A DNA stretch of 16,326 bases from Allomyces macrogynus ATCC 38327 (taxonomy: Eukaryota; Blastocladiomycota; Blastocladiomycetes; Blastocladiales; Blastocladiaceae): contig GG745339.1 of assembly GCA_000151295.1 (NCBI GenBank), positions 558,445-574,770 of the forward strand. Reading direction: 5' to 3'. Under the pieces are notes generated by a model. The model ran no database searches, was not told the origin of the DNA, and was given only the letters and a program-made list of their open reading frames with translations. Positions 1-9,175 of this stretch are shown here, piece after piece; the stretch's first letter is position 1; each line of letters starts with the position of its first letter. The translations under genes and the position numbers were made by a program.

Positions 1-424
1 CGCTGACACTCGACGAGCGCGCCGCCTTCAAGGCGCGCATCAAGGAAGAGATCGAGTACCACGGGATCAAGCTCTACCCGGGCCAGCTGCAGGTGCCCGA
101 ACCGCTCGACGAGTATGACCTGCAGGAACAGGCCCTGACCGACGCGATTCGTGCCCGGATTCCGTTTGCCCGTGGTCGGTTCGGAACGCACGATCGTGGT
201 CGGTGGGCAGCCCGTCCGTGGCCGCCGCACCAAGTGGGGTGGGGTCATTGAGGTCGACAACGAGGACCAACTGCGAGTTCACGCACCTGCGCAACTTCTT
301 GACGCGCACGCATCTGCAGGACCTGATTGAGACGACGGCGCTGCATTACGAGGCGTTCCGTACGCGCCAGCTGCTCGCGCTCAAGGAGAACCGCGACTCA
401 TCGAACACCTCGCCCAACAAGTAA
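1..424 (+). CDS. CDC10: Septin, CDC10-like, C-terminal part with two frame breaks
   Basis: Septins are GTP-binding proteins that polymerise into filaments and rings at division sites and cell necks. Only the last ~139 residues are visible; the GTPase core lies left of the window. The reading starts in the frame of base 3 (LTLDERAAFKARIKEEIEYH) and reaches IPFA near 162-170. It then moves by one base to give VVGSERTIVVGGQPVRGRR and the septin unique element (TKWGGVIEVDNEDQ). After base ~271 it moves again to give LRNFLTRTHLQDLIETT and ends HYEAFRTRQLLALKEN plus a short polar tail, with stop TAA at 422-424. RTHLQDLIETT, RQL(I/L)ALKEN and the lack of a C-terminal coiled coil are typical of the Cdc10 group. 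Each break fits one extra base: a CCC run at 169-171, and caa for ca at 268-271. Septin identity is firm; Cdc10 orthology is likely; whether the gene is really broken is doubtful. Confidence 0.88.
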
Positions 425-894
425 GGCGGCGAGCTGTTGGCTTGGGACTTGCCTCGCGGTATGCCGCACGTTGCCATCATGGAGACACGTCGCGACCGCC
501 GAATGCTCGTGTGCGGTTGATGATGCTTTTGCAGTACTTTTCTTTTCACCTTTTTTCGGGCGGGCCGAGGCCGTTTGTTGTCGTGTTTCTTGCTGTTCAT
601 CTTTTCCTTCCGTTCATTTTGTTCGTCGTTTCTCTCCTCCACTCTTGACCGTCGCACCCTCGGCATCCTTTTGTGCCCCCGAGTCCCCTCTGCCCGCCGT
701 CTTGATAGAAATCGCATTTCAAACTCTGCACCGTTTTGTACTCTTTCTGCACGAAACTCAAGAGCAAAGGCCCAATCGTCAGAACAGATCACAGACGGGA
801 ATTCATTCATAAATAGGGCCTCGAAGACCAGAACAAACCCACTGCACAAGGCGCCGGCCGCCAACGTCCACAAATAATCAAACCGTCCCCGCGC
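425..894. other. Convergent intergenic region, septin / SCC3 3' ends
   Basis: This 470-base gap separates the septin stop from the SCC3 stop on the opposite strand, so it should hold both 3' UTRs and polyadenylation signals. Its composition is unlike the neighbours: about 525-660 is a T/C-rich stretch with runs such as ttttcttttcaccttttttc. No exact AATAAA was seen for either strand; cataaatag near 808-816 is only a loose match. Short overlapping open frames here have no recognisable protein character and I do not call them. Confidence 0.6.
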
Positions 895-3800
895 TCACAG
901 CAACCGCCGCCGCTTGATGTTCGTCGGCGTCGGCGCGAACTCCTCCTCCTCAACAACCCCCTCCCCCTCGCCCTCCACCTGTTCCGCACCCTCCTCCTCC
1001 TCGGCATGCTCCGCGTGCGCAACACCGACCTGGTTCGCCGCCGGCGTCGCCGCCAACCGCGTCGATCGACGCCGCGCAACCGCGGCCACCTCGGCGTCCA
1101 CGTCCTCATCATCCGGCGCAGCGCGCTTCGTCCCACGGCGCGCGCGCGGCGTCAAAATTGCCGCACCGGGCACGGCCGTCCCCGCCGCCGCCTGCCGGGC
1201 TGCACTGACATCCTCGTCATCCGCGTCCTCAATCTCCTCGGCCTCCTCGCCATCATCCTCGTCGCTCGACTCGGCGAGCCGTTTCGACTTGGACGTGCGC
1301 CGCGTTCCCGTCCCCGCCGTCGAACGACGGCGCGCGGGAGTCGTACCCTTCGTCCCGGCCGCTGACTTCCGGCGCGGTGTCTTGGGCTTGGACATGGCCG
1401 CGGTGGTAGCATCGTGCTTGATATTCGCCTTCCCCGCCAGCGCGACGACCAACGTGTGCAGCACATGCTTGCCCGCAAACCGCGCATACAGCGCGCGCGC
1501 GTCCGTGACCGTGCATGACGGCACGAGGTCGCGCAGCGCGCGGACCATTGGCGCGGCCGCGGCATTCGCGCGAGCCAGGACTTCCGGGTCGATCGCCGCC
1601 CCCGTTGGGGGAGCCGGCTCATCTTCACCCTCCTCGACCTTCTCCTGCGTTCCCACTGGCGCGGCCGCGGCGGGAGCGGCGGGCTCGTACTCGTCGACGA
1701 CCCAGTCGCCGCCAAATTGGACGACGGGCGCAACACGCACGGTGCGCCGGGCCTTGTAGAGCGCGGCAAATGGCTTTGCAAGCGAGACGGCCGTCGGCGG
1801 GATGACCGCACCGCCATCGGCGGCCCCTTCGTGCCGCTGGAACTGCTTCTGCAGTGCGGCGAGCGTGAGTTCGTTGAGCCGCGCCTCCGGGACCTCGGCA
1901 AACACGGTCGAGACAATAAACTCGCACGCGGCATCGACGTAGTTCCCAAACGGAACGGGCGAGTGTGGGGCGGCTGGATCGGCCGCGGCATCAGAGGGTG
2001 CCGCGGCGGTGATCGCGTGGTGGAACTGCAGGAGGGACGCGGCATAGTCCAAGTCGAGCAGCGACGCGTGCAGGAGCATCGTCCATTGTTTCACGAGGTC
2101 CATCGCGGACTTGACCGAGACCAAATCCTCTTCCGAATCGGCGGCTTCGGCCATGGTCACGTCAGCCTGCGACGACGACTGTGCCGTCGCCGCGGCCCGC
2201 GCCTGCGCGTTCCGCGATTCGTGCCGTTCCCAGGTCTCGAGTGTCGCCACGAGCACCGGTTCCATGAGCGCAGCGAGGTCGTCGTTCAATTGCGTCCGCG
2301 TCGCGGCCAGGTACTCGGCGAGCAAGTTGACCGCCTCGACCTTGGTGGTGCGGGAGACTCCGTCGTCGCTCAGCGTGCGCGTGCATTTCTCGACCAGGTC
2401 CGGGTCGGCAACACCTTCGCGTAAACACGCGAGGAAGTGCGCGACCAAGCCGTCATACGAATCACCGAGGTTCGCACGGTCGACGTCCACGTGGAAGTGT
2501 TTCATCACCGCGGCCGTTTGCGCCGCGTGGTCGCCGTCAGCGGCAGCGGCACACGCATCGAGCAACGGCTGCAAGTGCGGGTTCACGGCCAATTCCAATT
2601 CTGGCCGGTTGGCGTGGTCCGCGAACACTTTCACGAGCTCCGCGAGCGTGTCATGGTCGGCCGTGCGGAACAGCGCCTCGCGCACGTGCGTCAAAACCGT
2701 GCCGAGGGTCGCTGTCTTGGCCGACGACTCGACCCAACTCGTCGCGGGCACCGCGCGAACCATGTGCGCGAGCGCGACGAGCGCGCGGTCCTGGCCCTTG
2801 TACTTGGTGAACAGCGCGGGCAACGCGGCCATGACGAGTTCGGCGACGGCGGGACCCGTTTTCGGTTTCTCGCACAACGCCTGCAGGACTTGTACGAGTA
2901 GCATTTCGTTGGGCACTGGGTCGTCGGTCTGCCGCAGGAGCGCGATCAGGTCGGCGTGGTTTGCGAGGACCGGGACGGTGTAGAACGCGACAAAGTGCGC
3001 GAGCGCGTGGTCCACCTGCACGTTACTTGCGGCTTCGCCGTAAGCACGATCGAGCGTCGTGCGCAACCACTGTCCGAACGCGACCCACGTGCGGTCGGCC
3101 AACGCGTCCGCGAGAACGGTCTGCACATCGGTCGAGTGCACGGCAAAAACGAGCGTCAGGAACGCGTCCACGTCCTCTTGGTCGAGCAGGCCCATCGGGT
3201 ACAGGGCGGCGGTCACGCGCGCACCAGCCAAGCGGACTTGCGGGTCCAAGTCGCGCAAACTCATTTCCAAGATACGCGACTTGTACCGCTCCGAGAACAG
3301 CCGCATGCCCGGGGCCAGTGTCGGGTTGCCGTAAATCGTCGCGAGCGTGGTCAGAGCAGTGAGGCGCACGGTCGTGTGCATGTCGTTGAGCAGCCACCCG
3401 AAATACCGCTGGTAGAGCGGTTCGAGGAACTCGTTGGGCGCGCGCTCCATCCACTGGCCCAGCGCGCGCAGGCACTCGCGGCGAATCGTCGGGTCGACGT
3501 CGCGGTACCGGTGGGTAAAGACGGCGTCGATCAGTTCCTTAACCACGTCGCGAGCCGCCTGCTGGTCCGGGTGGTCGTCGTTGGCGACGACCGTGCACAG
3601 GCACGAGACGAGGTGCAGGGCCAGCGCCGTTGCCGTGTGCCGGAACGGACGCAGGGACGAGGACGACATCGGGGTGATCCACTGGACGAGCGACTGCAGC
3701 ATCGCCGCGTCCGACTCCCACATGACGGGATCGTCGCGCTGGATCAACGTCGAGAAGAATAAAAAGACGGCGGTCATTTCGTCGCGCACGGCCTTGGTCC

Positions 3801-4653
3801 GCGCAATCAGTGGGTAGCTCGTCATGTCGGCGAAATGCTGCTGCAGTTCCGTCAAGTAGTCTTGCACCGCGTCCTGGTCGTCGAATTGCGCCGCGTTGAG
3901 CTGCTCGGGGCACCCGGTCGCGCGCAGAATCAGATTGACCAGCGCGAGCAGCGCGGCCGACGCGTCAATGTGGTACTCGCGAAGCCAGTCATCAACGAGC
4001 CCAGACTGTGCGACACGCGGCGTCGTCACGGCCTCCCACATCTGGTCGAGCTCGAGCCGCACGACGGAGCGCTTGGTCCCGCGGCCCTTGGGACCGGCTT
4101 TCGCCGACGGGCCGGCCGCGCGCTTGCGCGCAGGCGCCTTGGGCGCCTTGAAGAGACTCGGCAGGTCGGCCGTGTCCTTGTCGACGGCATCATCGTCATC
4201 CACCACGGCCTTGGGTTTCCGCCCACGACGAGTGGCAGATTTCGGCGTCGTCGGAGTCTTGGGCGTCGCTGCTGCTGCAGCCTTGGCGGTCTTGCCGTTG
4301 CTAGCGGCAGCCGCGCGCTTCCGGGCGCGCTGCGACGGCGTGCTGGGGTCAAAGTCGGACCCAGCGCTGTCGTCGGTGTCGCTGTCGTCGTCTTCTGGCT
4401 CGCTGCTTAGATCGCTCTCGTCCTGCGCTGCGGCGGCTGCCGCGGGCTTGTCGGCATTATCGTCATCGTCTCCGTCGTCGCTGAGCCCCGAATCGTCGCT
4501 GCTGTCGGCCTTGGCGGCGGCAATCTTCTTCTTGGCCCGCTTGCGCGGCGTCGGCGTCTTGGCGGGCGGTGTCGGCGTCGGGATCGGGGTCGGGGTGGGC
4601 CGCGATCGGAGGCGCGCCGAAGCACGGCGCGATGCCGGCGAGTCGTCGCCCAT
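895..4653 (-). CDS. SCC3: Cohesin subunit Scc3 / STAG (stromalin)
   Basis: Scc3/STAG binds the Scc1-Smc1-Smc3 ring in the nucleus and helps load and keep cohesin on chromosomes for sister-chromatid cohesion. The frame encodes 1252 residues, close to the usual family size. Residues 1-200 are a low-complexity Lys/Ala/Pro and Asp/Ser-rich tail with an AT-hook-like TRRGRKPK at about 141-148. The STAG domain follows at about 203-355. The stromalin conserved domain lies at about 378-465, with VFTHRYRDVDPTIRRECL, FGWLLNDMHTTVRLTAL, LATIYGN and SERYKSRILEMSL. A long helical-repeat body continues to about 1080, then a charged tail ending KRRRLL. The ATG at 4651-4653 was chosen over the upstream in-frame Met at 4875: it has G at -3 and +4, and residues before it look like translated leader. 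The coding frame is continuous, with no intron or frame break. Stop is TGA at 895-897. The next gene upstream is on the same strand, 235 bases away. Confidence 0.95.
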   Translation of the reverse strand: MGDDSPASRRASARLRSRPTPTPIPTPTPPAKTPTPRKRAKKKIAAAKADSSDDSGLSDDGDDDDNADKPAAAAAAQDESDLSSEPEDDDSDTDDSAGSDFDPSTPSQRARKRAAAASNGKTAKAAAAATPKTPTTPKSATRRGRKPKAVVDDDDAVDKDTADLPSLFKAPKAPARKRAAGPSAKAGPKGRGTKRSVVRLELDQMWEAVTTPRVAQSGLVDDWLREYHIDASAALLALVNLILRATGCPEQLNAAQFDDQDAVQDYLTELQQHFADMTSYPLIARTKAVRDEMTAVFLFFSTLIQRDDPVMWESDAAMLQSLVQWITPMSSSSLRPFRHTATALALHLVSCLCTVVANDDHPDQQAARDVVKELIDAVFTHRYRDVDPTIRRECLRALGQWMERAPNEFLEPLYQRYFGWLLNDMHTTVRLTALTTLATIYGNPTLAPGMRLFSERYKSRILEMSLRDLDPQVRLAGARVTAALYPMGLLDQEDVDAFLTLVFAVHSTDVQTVLADALADRTWVAFGQWLRTTLDRAYGEAASNVQVDHALAHFVAFYTVPVLANHADLIALLRQTDDPVPNEMLLVQVLQALCEKPKTGPAVAELVMAALPALFTKYKGQDRALVALAHMVRAVPATSWVESSAKTATLGTVLTHVREALFRTADHDTLAELVKVFADHANRPELELAVNPHLQPLLDACAAAADGDHAAQTAAVMKHFHVDVDRANLGDSYDGLVAHFLACLREGVADPDLVEKCTRTLSDDGVSRTTKVEAVNLLAEYLAATRTQLNDDLAALMEPVLVATLETWERHESRNAQARAAATAQSSSQADVTMAEAADSEEDLVSVKSAMDLVKQWTMLLHASLLDLDYAASLLQFHHAITAAAPSDAAADPAAPHSPVPFGNYVDAACEFIVSTVFAEVPEARLNELTLAALQKQFQRHEGAADGGAVIPPTAVSLAKPFAALYKARRTVRVAPVVQFGGDWVVDEYEPAAPAAAAPVGTQEKVEEGEDEPAPPTGAAIDPEVLARANAAAAPMVRALRDLVPSCTVTDARALYARFAGKHVLHTLVVALAGKANIKHDATTAAMSKPKTPRRKSAAGTKGTTPARRRSTAGTGTRRTSKSKRLAESSDEDDGEEAEEIEDADDEDVSAARQAAAGTAVPGAAILTPRARRGTKRAAPDDEDVDAEVAAVARRRSTRLAATPAANQVGVAHAEHAEEEEGAEQVEGEGEGVVEEEEFAPTPTNIKRRRLL

Positions 4654-4888
4654 TTCGTTTGTGAAGTGTGGCGGTTGTCGTGCTCGTCGTCGTTGAGCGC
4701 AGCGCGGGGGCTGGCCGCGCGTTGCAGCCGGTCTTTGAAAACCAGAGTGGATGCAGCGAGTCACTTGCGCAGGCAGCGACGCCTCCACCCCTGCTGCACG
4801 TGGACTGCTGCACCGCAAACCAGACGCTTCCACCCCATCGTCGCCAAAAACCAATGAATACTCCCTCGCGAACACGGCGGACTTTTCC
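4654..4888. promoter_or_regulatory. Probable SCC3 promoter / 5' leader
   Basis: This is the only non-coding gap upstream of SCC3 and must also hold the 3' end of the preceding minus-strand gene. It contains a CACGTG hexamer at 4797-4802 and a CCAAT pentamer at 4851-4855, about 150 and 200 bases upstream of the chosen SCC3 start. Both motifs are common fungal upstream elements, but their roles here are inferred from sequence alone. No TATA box was seen. Confidence 0.4.
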
Positions 4889-6096
4889 TCATCGCTGCGC
4901 TCCGCCCTGTTCGACCGGCGCGGCGGGCAGTGCTGCCGCCGCCGCCGCGGACCCCGCTCTCGCCATGGCCGCGTGCAACCGCTCCCTTGCCGCCGCGGGC
5001 GCGTCCAGCAAATCTAGCAGTGCGAGCTCGCCGTCGGTCATCAAATCGGCATGCACGTCGGTATGCGCCACGTCGAGCCGCGCGAGCGTGTCGCCATTCT
5101 CGTCGAGCGGCACCTCCAACGCCTTGACCAGCAGACCGATTGCCGACACGTATCGCCGGCGCACGGCGTAGGTGGCGACCGACGGCAGCATCGACGAGGC
5201 GAGCGAGGTAGACGGCTTTCTAGGCCGCAATGCGGTGGGGATCGGTGGAGAGGGTTGGGCGGCGGGCAATGTCGTGGATGGACGAGGAAGGAGGGCACGA
5301 AGCGGAGTGCTTGGAGCAGTCGTCGTCGTCGTAATGGGTCCTTGGTGTGATCCATTGCGCGTACCAGTCGTCGCAGAGTCGTTCGTCAAGAGCAGATCGG
5401 CCAGCGTCGGTTTCGGGGTCGCAGCTGGCGTCGCTGGCAGCGGAGATCCTACTCGTCAAGTCAGTATACTGCTTCAACAATCGCCGTTCACGAGGAAGAC
5501 AACTGGGTGGACAAACCTGCTGCCCTCGGACCCGTCACGGACGTGCTGGTCTCGCGCGGAACAGGTGGAGGGTGTACAGGCCCATGTAAAACGGACGCGA
5601 TGGGCGGATGCCCAACAAGCGGCAGTGACCCCGTCACGGCCGTTCCATCATCCCACACGCCATGCCGAACCTCATACACAAACCGAAAACACTTCATGAT
5701 ATCGAACGCCTGGTTGCGCGTTAGTTCCGGCGGCGGCTCGGTGCCGAGCATCCGGTCGAGCAGCGCGCCCTTTTGCAACCTCGCGGCGCGAGCAACGATT
5801 TGCGCAAATTCATTCGCTGTATACAGTCGCGAGGTCGACCGCGTCCTGCCCCCAAGCGTGTTTGGCGGGATGATGCCAAGCATGCGCGCTTCCTTGCGCA
5901 GTGATTCCGAGTTGACGAGCCGCAAGAAATCGTCAATCAGGAACCGCGGCGTGAACGCGTCCGGGTGTGTGGGGTCCACGTCGGGGCGGTACGGCTCGAT
6001 GCAGTCGGGTAGTCGCTCGCGCGCCGGGTAGTCGTAGAAGGCGCGGTAGTGGTATGCGGGCGGTTGCGTATCGGAGGTGAGCATCGTTGTGGACAT
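4889..6096 (-). CDS. Unrecognised protein, two exons (about 379 aa)
   Basis: I do not recognise this protein. Exon 1 is 6096-5517 and exon 2 is 5448-4889, joined across a 68-base phase-1 intron. Joining gives 379 residues. The N-terminal ~150 residues look folded and conserved in style: YHYRAFYDYPARERLPDCIE, PRFLIDDFLRLVNSESLRKE and ARLQKGALLDRML, then NQAFDIMKCFRFVYEVRHG. A Pro/Thr/Ser-rich linker follows to about 280, then a helical block at about 282-350 (YAVRRRYVSAIGLLVKALEV, HADLMTDGELALLDLLDA), then an Ala-rich end. No signal peptide, membrane segment or catalytic motif was seen. The start at 6094-6096 has A at -3; in-frame Met codons at 6183 and 6126 have weaker contexts and 6084 is also possible. 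The gene lies in tandem with SCC3 and the PPR gene on the same strand. Without splicing, exon 1 would run to a stop at 5488 and exon 2 would lack an ATG at its head. Confidence 0.7.
5449..5516 (-). other. Intron in the unrecognised gene
   Basis: The 68-base intron runs on the minus strand from GTTTGT at 5516 to TAG at 5449. A perfect CTGAC branch-point match covers 5464-5460, about 11 bases before the acceptor. Exon 1 ends with one base of a codon and exon 2 starts with the other two, so the frame is kept exactly. Donor, branch point and acceptor all suit a short fungal intron. Confidence 0.75.
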
Positions 6097-6238
6097 GGTC
6101 TGATTTGCCGCAGCAGGAGTTGGCATTGGTCGTTGTTGGTGGACGGCCCGATGTCGCGGCGGCCAAAGTGTGATGATCACCATCGAATCACCGTCCGGCC
6201 GCGCGACGTCCGGACACGCAAACGACGCGACAAGCTAA
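6097..6238. other. Tandem intergenic gap, PPR gene end to unrecognised gene start
   Basis: This 142-base gap holds the 3' end of the PPR gene and the leader of the next minus-strand gene. If translation of that gene starts at 6183 rather than 6096, most of the gap is coding. An 11-mer GTGTGATGATC at 6168-6178 recurs at 9770-9780 in the gap upstream of the PPR gene. Confidence 0.4.
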
Positions 6239-9175
6239 CTACGTATTGTATTTCTTACGAGCCGCCCCCTCATCGCTCCTCTCCACCCTGCGCGCTATCC
6301 GATCGCCTCTTACCTCGTCCCGCGCGCCGACCCCCTCCCCCTCGCCCTCACCAGCGGGCGCCGAACCGCCGCGCTCCGCCATGAGCCGCGCCATCACGTC
6401 GGCGACCGCCGCGTACGCGTGCGGCACCTTGGTTGCCCATCCACCCCTCTCCGCGGCCTCGGCCACGGCCATGTCCAACCTCTTCCATGCGCCACGCTCC
6501 CGCTCCGTCACGTCCGTCACCCCACCCCGCGCATTGACCCCCCGCTCCAACTCGCCCAACAGGGCCGCAACGTCCTCGGCATCCGTCGTATCGGGCGCAT
6601 AAAACACGTAATCCGCAACGACGTTCGGCGAAAACCTTGCGACCTCGAGCATCTGCTCAGCGACCAACTTGCGATCCACCTCCTTGATCCCTGGCGCCTC
6701 GGCGACAAGCCGCACAATCCAATGGACGCGGTTGCGGTTCAACTCCATGAACACGACCGGCGCCATCGGTCCCCGGGCCAGCGCGACCTCGTACTCGTTC
6801 ACAAACTTACCGCGCCGCGCATCTTCCACCAACCGCCTTGCCAGCGCCGCCTGCCCATCTACATGTCCTGCGCGCACGAGCACCGAGCACAGATTCGCCG
6901 CTGCGTGCACTGGCACCTCGCGCGCATTCGCCAGAACCTGGGCCGCCAACATGCCCAAATCCGCCTTGACCCGCGCGGCCGCATCCCGATCGAACCGGCG
7001 CGTCGCGCCCCGCGCGACTCGCGTTCTCGCGTCCAGTCCACGCCCGGCGCAATCAATCGCGGCTTCCAGTGCCGACGCTATCACGGCCGTGAATACAGGG
7101 GAATGCCCGACTTCCGGGAACTGCGCGACGACGTGTCGCGCCTGAGTGATTCGCGCGGTCCGGACCATCGCGTGCACGACAAACGTCAATGTCCATGCGT
7201 CCATCGGGAGTTGCTGCGACTGCATCGCGTGGTACGCCCGCACCACCGCATCAAAGTCCCGTACGCGCGTTTTACCGAGAATCCAGGTGCGGAAGGTGAC
7301 TTCGTCGACGATCGTCGTCTGATCCGAAGTACGCCACGGAGTCAGTTCGGGCGGGAGCGGGGCGCGGTTGCGCGCTTGTCGTCCGCGCGGCGGCGGCGGC
7401 GGCGGCGGCGGGTCGAGGTCCTGCGAATGCATGCCGAAAATCCCATCGACGAGGGCCTCGGCCTCGGCGTGGAGCCCGAAGTCAAAGTACCCGTGCAGGA
7501 GCGTGTTGAGCACGTCGGCGTCCATGGCGACCTCGCGCCGGGCCATGGAGTCGAGCATGCGGTTGATGCAGGAGAGGGCGCCACGCACGTCGCGGTTCTG
7601 TTTGCCGGCGGCGAAATACGCGTGGATCAAGACGGTGAATGGCGGACACTTGACGGGGATGTCCGTCGCGAGCAGTTCGTCCAGGAGCCGCTCGGCCTCG
7701 GCCAGTTGCCCGCGGTCCGTATACGCCTTCATCAGGATCGAGTAATGGTGCCATGACCGTGGATCAACGCGGTCGAACAAGTCGCGCGCCGCGTCGAGTT
7801 GCCCCTGCACGATCAGGGCCTTGATGATCTTGCCGAGCAGTCGCGCGTCGAGAACATCGGGCGCCGACAGAACCAGGTTCACGACCGCGTTCACGTGCGC
7901 GTGGTGGCCGTACGCCAACAGCGTTTCGAGAACCCGCGGCACGAGCGCGCCCAAATGCCTGTTCGACCGCCCGCGGCACTTTTCCAGTGCGGCCGGTAAC
8001 AAATCGAGCGCCAAGTCCGGGTGCGTCGACGCGCACTCGAGAATCATATCCCACCGCGCGGCCGAATCGAGCGGCGGCGGGTCGTACCGCGCCAAAATCC
8101 GCGCCACGACCGACCCGTCGTGGTTGTCCGCGTCCCGGGTCCCACTGCCTTGGTCGCGCATCTGGTCGAGCAAAGCGCGCGCGTCGTCCGTTCGCCCCGC
8201 ACGCAGGAGCGCCACGACAAGTTGCGCGGCGGCGGCCTGGCGGTCCTTGGCATCGACGAGATGATCATGAAAAAACTCGAAAAACGCATCGAGCCACTGG
8301 TCCCGCAAGAGCGCGCGCGAGACGGCAAGTAAGGTCGCGTCCGACCACGGTGTGCGTGCTTCGTGTACAAACTGCGACGCCCGCAATGCTTGCCGCGTGC
8401 GCAGCATGTGGCCGACCATATTCTCGTAAACGCGTGGGGCCACAGGCAGTTGCCGGTCATGGCAGTCCTGGACGACGTACTGCAGCCGTGACAGGTACAT
8501 GGGCGCGTCGAGTCCCGGGACCGTGTTTTCGAGCGTTGGCGCGGCGGAAGTGGGCGAGGCGAGACACGACACGAACAGAATGTCGAGCGTTTCCGTGAGC
8601 ATCGTGAGCGTTTGCGACCCAACGGACGAGTGCGCGCGGTCCGCGGCGAGGTGCAGGTAGTGGTCCCACACGCGTTCGGCGAGCGCGAGGAGGTGGTCCG
8701 GTAAGTGCTCGTAGGCCGGGATCCGCTCGTTGGCCGTGAGACGGCGCATTTCCCAGTAGAGCGACGCGACCACGTCCATGAACTGGTCGTCGGCCGACCC
8801 GCCGGATGCGCGCAGTGCGTCGTCGTAGCTGCGCAGCAGCGTGAGCGGGTCGTGGTCGCTGTTGCCGGAGGCCTGGTCGGTGTCGCCGTCGGCGGTGTCG
8901 GCGCCCATCGATTGAAGCACGTCGAGCGTCGCGCTGCCGTCAGTGAAGGGGTTCCCACCGCCGGACCCGCCAGAGGACGAGTGCGACGACGTGGTCGTCG
9001 AGTAGAACGAGGTCAAGGGCTTGGCGGCCGAGGCTTCCTTGGACGAGGTGAAGAGTGCCGGGTAGAGCTGCGAGAGCGAGATCCGGTGGAAGCCGCGACG
9101 CCGCGCTGCGGTCACGACGGGGACTGTTCGACCGAGCAATCGCACGCTCATGGCAGGAGTCGTACTGGTTGCCAT
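6239..9175 (-). CDS. Pentatricopeptide repeat protein, probably mitochondrial
   Basis: PPR proteins are helical-hairpin RNA-binding proteins that mostly act on transcripts in mitochondria. The frame encodes 978 residues. The first ~45 residues are poor in acidic residues and rich in Arg/Ser/Thr (MSVRLLGRTVPVV, AARRRGFHRISLSQLYPALF), as in a mitochondrial targeting peptide. A Gly/Ser stretch follows. Clear PPR-type helix pairs lie at about 443-585: LIVQGQLDAARDLFDRV, YSILMKAYTDRGQLAEAERL, FTVLIHAYFAAGK and LNTLLHGYFDFGLHAEAEAL. More diverged repeats lie before and after. Eight prolines at about 589-596 are coded by a (CGG)8 run on the plus strand. The start at 9173-9175 was chosen because ACCATGG is an ideal context and a targeting peptide follows; in-frame Met codons at 9307 and 9376 are possible. 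Stop is TAG at 6239-6241. The frame is unbroken. The specific RNA target cannot be told from the sequence. Confidence 0.88.
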   Translation of the reverse strand: MATSTTPAMSVRLLGRTVPVVTAARRRGFHRISLSQLYPALFTSSKEASAAKPLTSFYSTTTSSHSSSGGSGGGNPFTDGSATLDVLQSMGADTADGDTDQASGNSDHDPLTLLRSYDDALRASGGSADDQFMDVVASLYWEMRRLTANERIPAYEHLPDHLLALAERVWDHYLHLAADRAHSSVGSQTLTMLTETLDILFVSCLASPTSAAPTLENTVPGLDAPMYLSRLQYVVQDCHDRQLPVAPRVYENMVGHMLRTRQALRASQFVHEARTPWSDATLLAVSRALLRDQWLDAFFEFFHDHLVDAKDRQAAAAQLVVALLRAGRTDDARALLDQMRDQGSGTRDADNHDGSVVARILARYDPPPLDSAARWDMILECASTHPDLALDLLPAALEKCRGRSNRHLGALVPRVLETLLAYGHHAHVNAVVNLVLSAPDVLDARLLGKIIKALIVQGQLDAARDLFDRVDPRSWHHYSILMKAYTDRGQLAEAERLLDELLATDIPVKCPPFTVLIHAYFAAGKQNRDVRGALSCINRMLDSMARREVAMDADVLNTLLHGYFDFGLHAEAEALVDGIFGMHSQDLDPPPPPPPPRGRQARNRAPLPPELTPWRTSDQTTIVDEVTFRTWILGKTRVRDFDAVVRAYHAMQSQQLPMDAWTLTFVVHAMVRTARITQARHVVAQFPEVGHSPVFTAVIASALEAAIDCAGRGLDARTRVARGATRRFDRDAAARVKADLGMLAAQVLANAREVPVHAAANLCSVLVRAGHVDGQAALARRLVEDARRGKFVNEYEVALARGPMAPVVFMELNRNRVHWIVRLVAEAPGIKEVDRKLVAEQMLEVARFSPNVVADYVFYAPDTTDAEDVAALLGELERGVNARGGVTDVTERERGAWKRLDMAVAEAAERGGWATKVPHAYAAVADVMARLMAERGGSAPAGEGEGEGVGARDEVRGDRIARRVERSDEGAARKKYNT
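7388..7411 (+). repeat. (CGG)8 microsatellite coding for polyproline
   Basis: Eight perfect CGG units on the plus strand read as eight proline codons in the PPR gene on the minus strand. The tract falls between two repeat-bearing segments and probably forms a flexible linker. Confidence 0.9.

Noticed and set aside
346..873. Open frame of 175 codons on the minus strand in the septin/SCC3 gap
   Set aside because: It overlaps septin coding sequence, is rich in Arg/Lys from the pyrimidine-rich opposite strand and has no family likeness.
2111..2983. Long antisense frames within SCC3
   Set aside because: High GC leaves many shadow frames open; the SCC3 frame has clear homology and third-position bias.
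4654..4875. N-terminal extension of SCC3 by 74 residues
   Set aside because: The residues have Cys/Arg/Pro-rich leader-like character, and the downstream ATG at 4653 has a better context and opens a typical charged tail.
5488..5516. C-terminus of the unrecognised gene read straight into the intron
   Set aside because: The donor GTTTGT, branch CTGAC and acceptor TAG with exact phase match favour splicing to exon 2.
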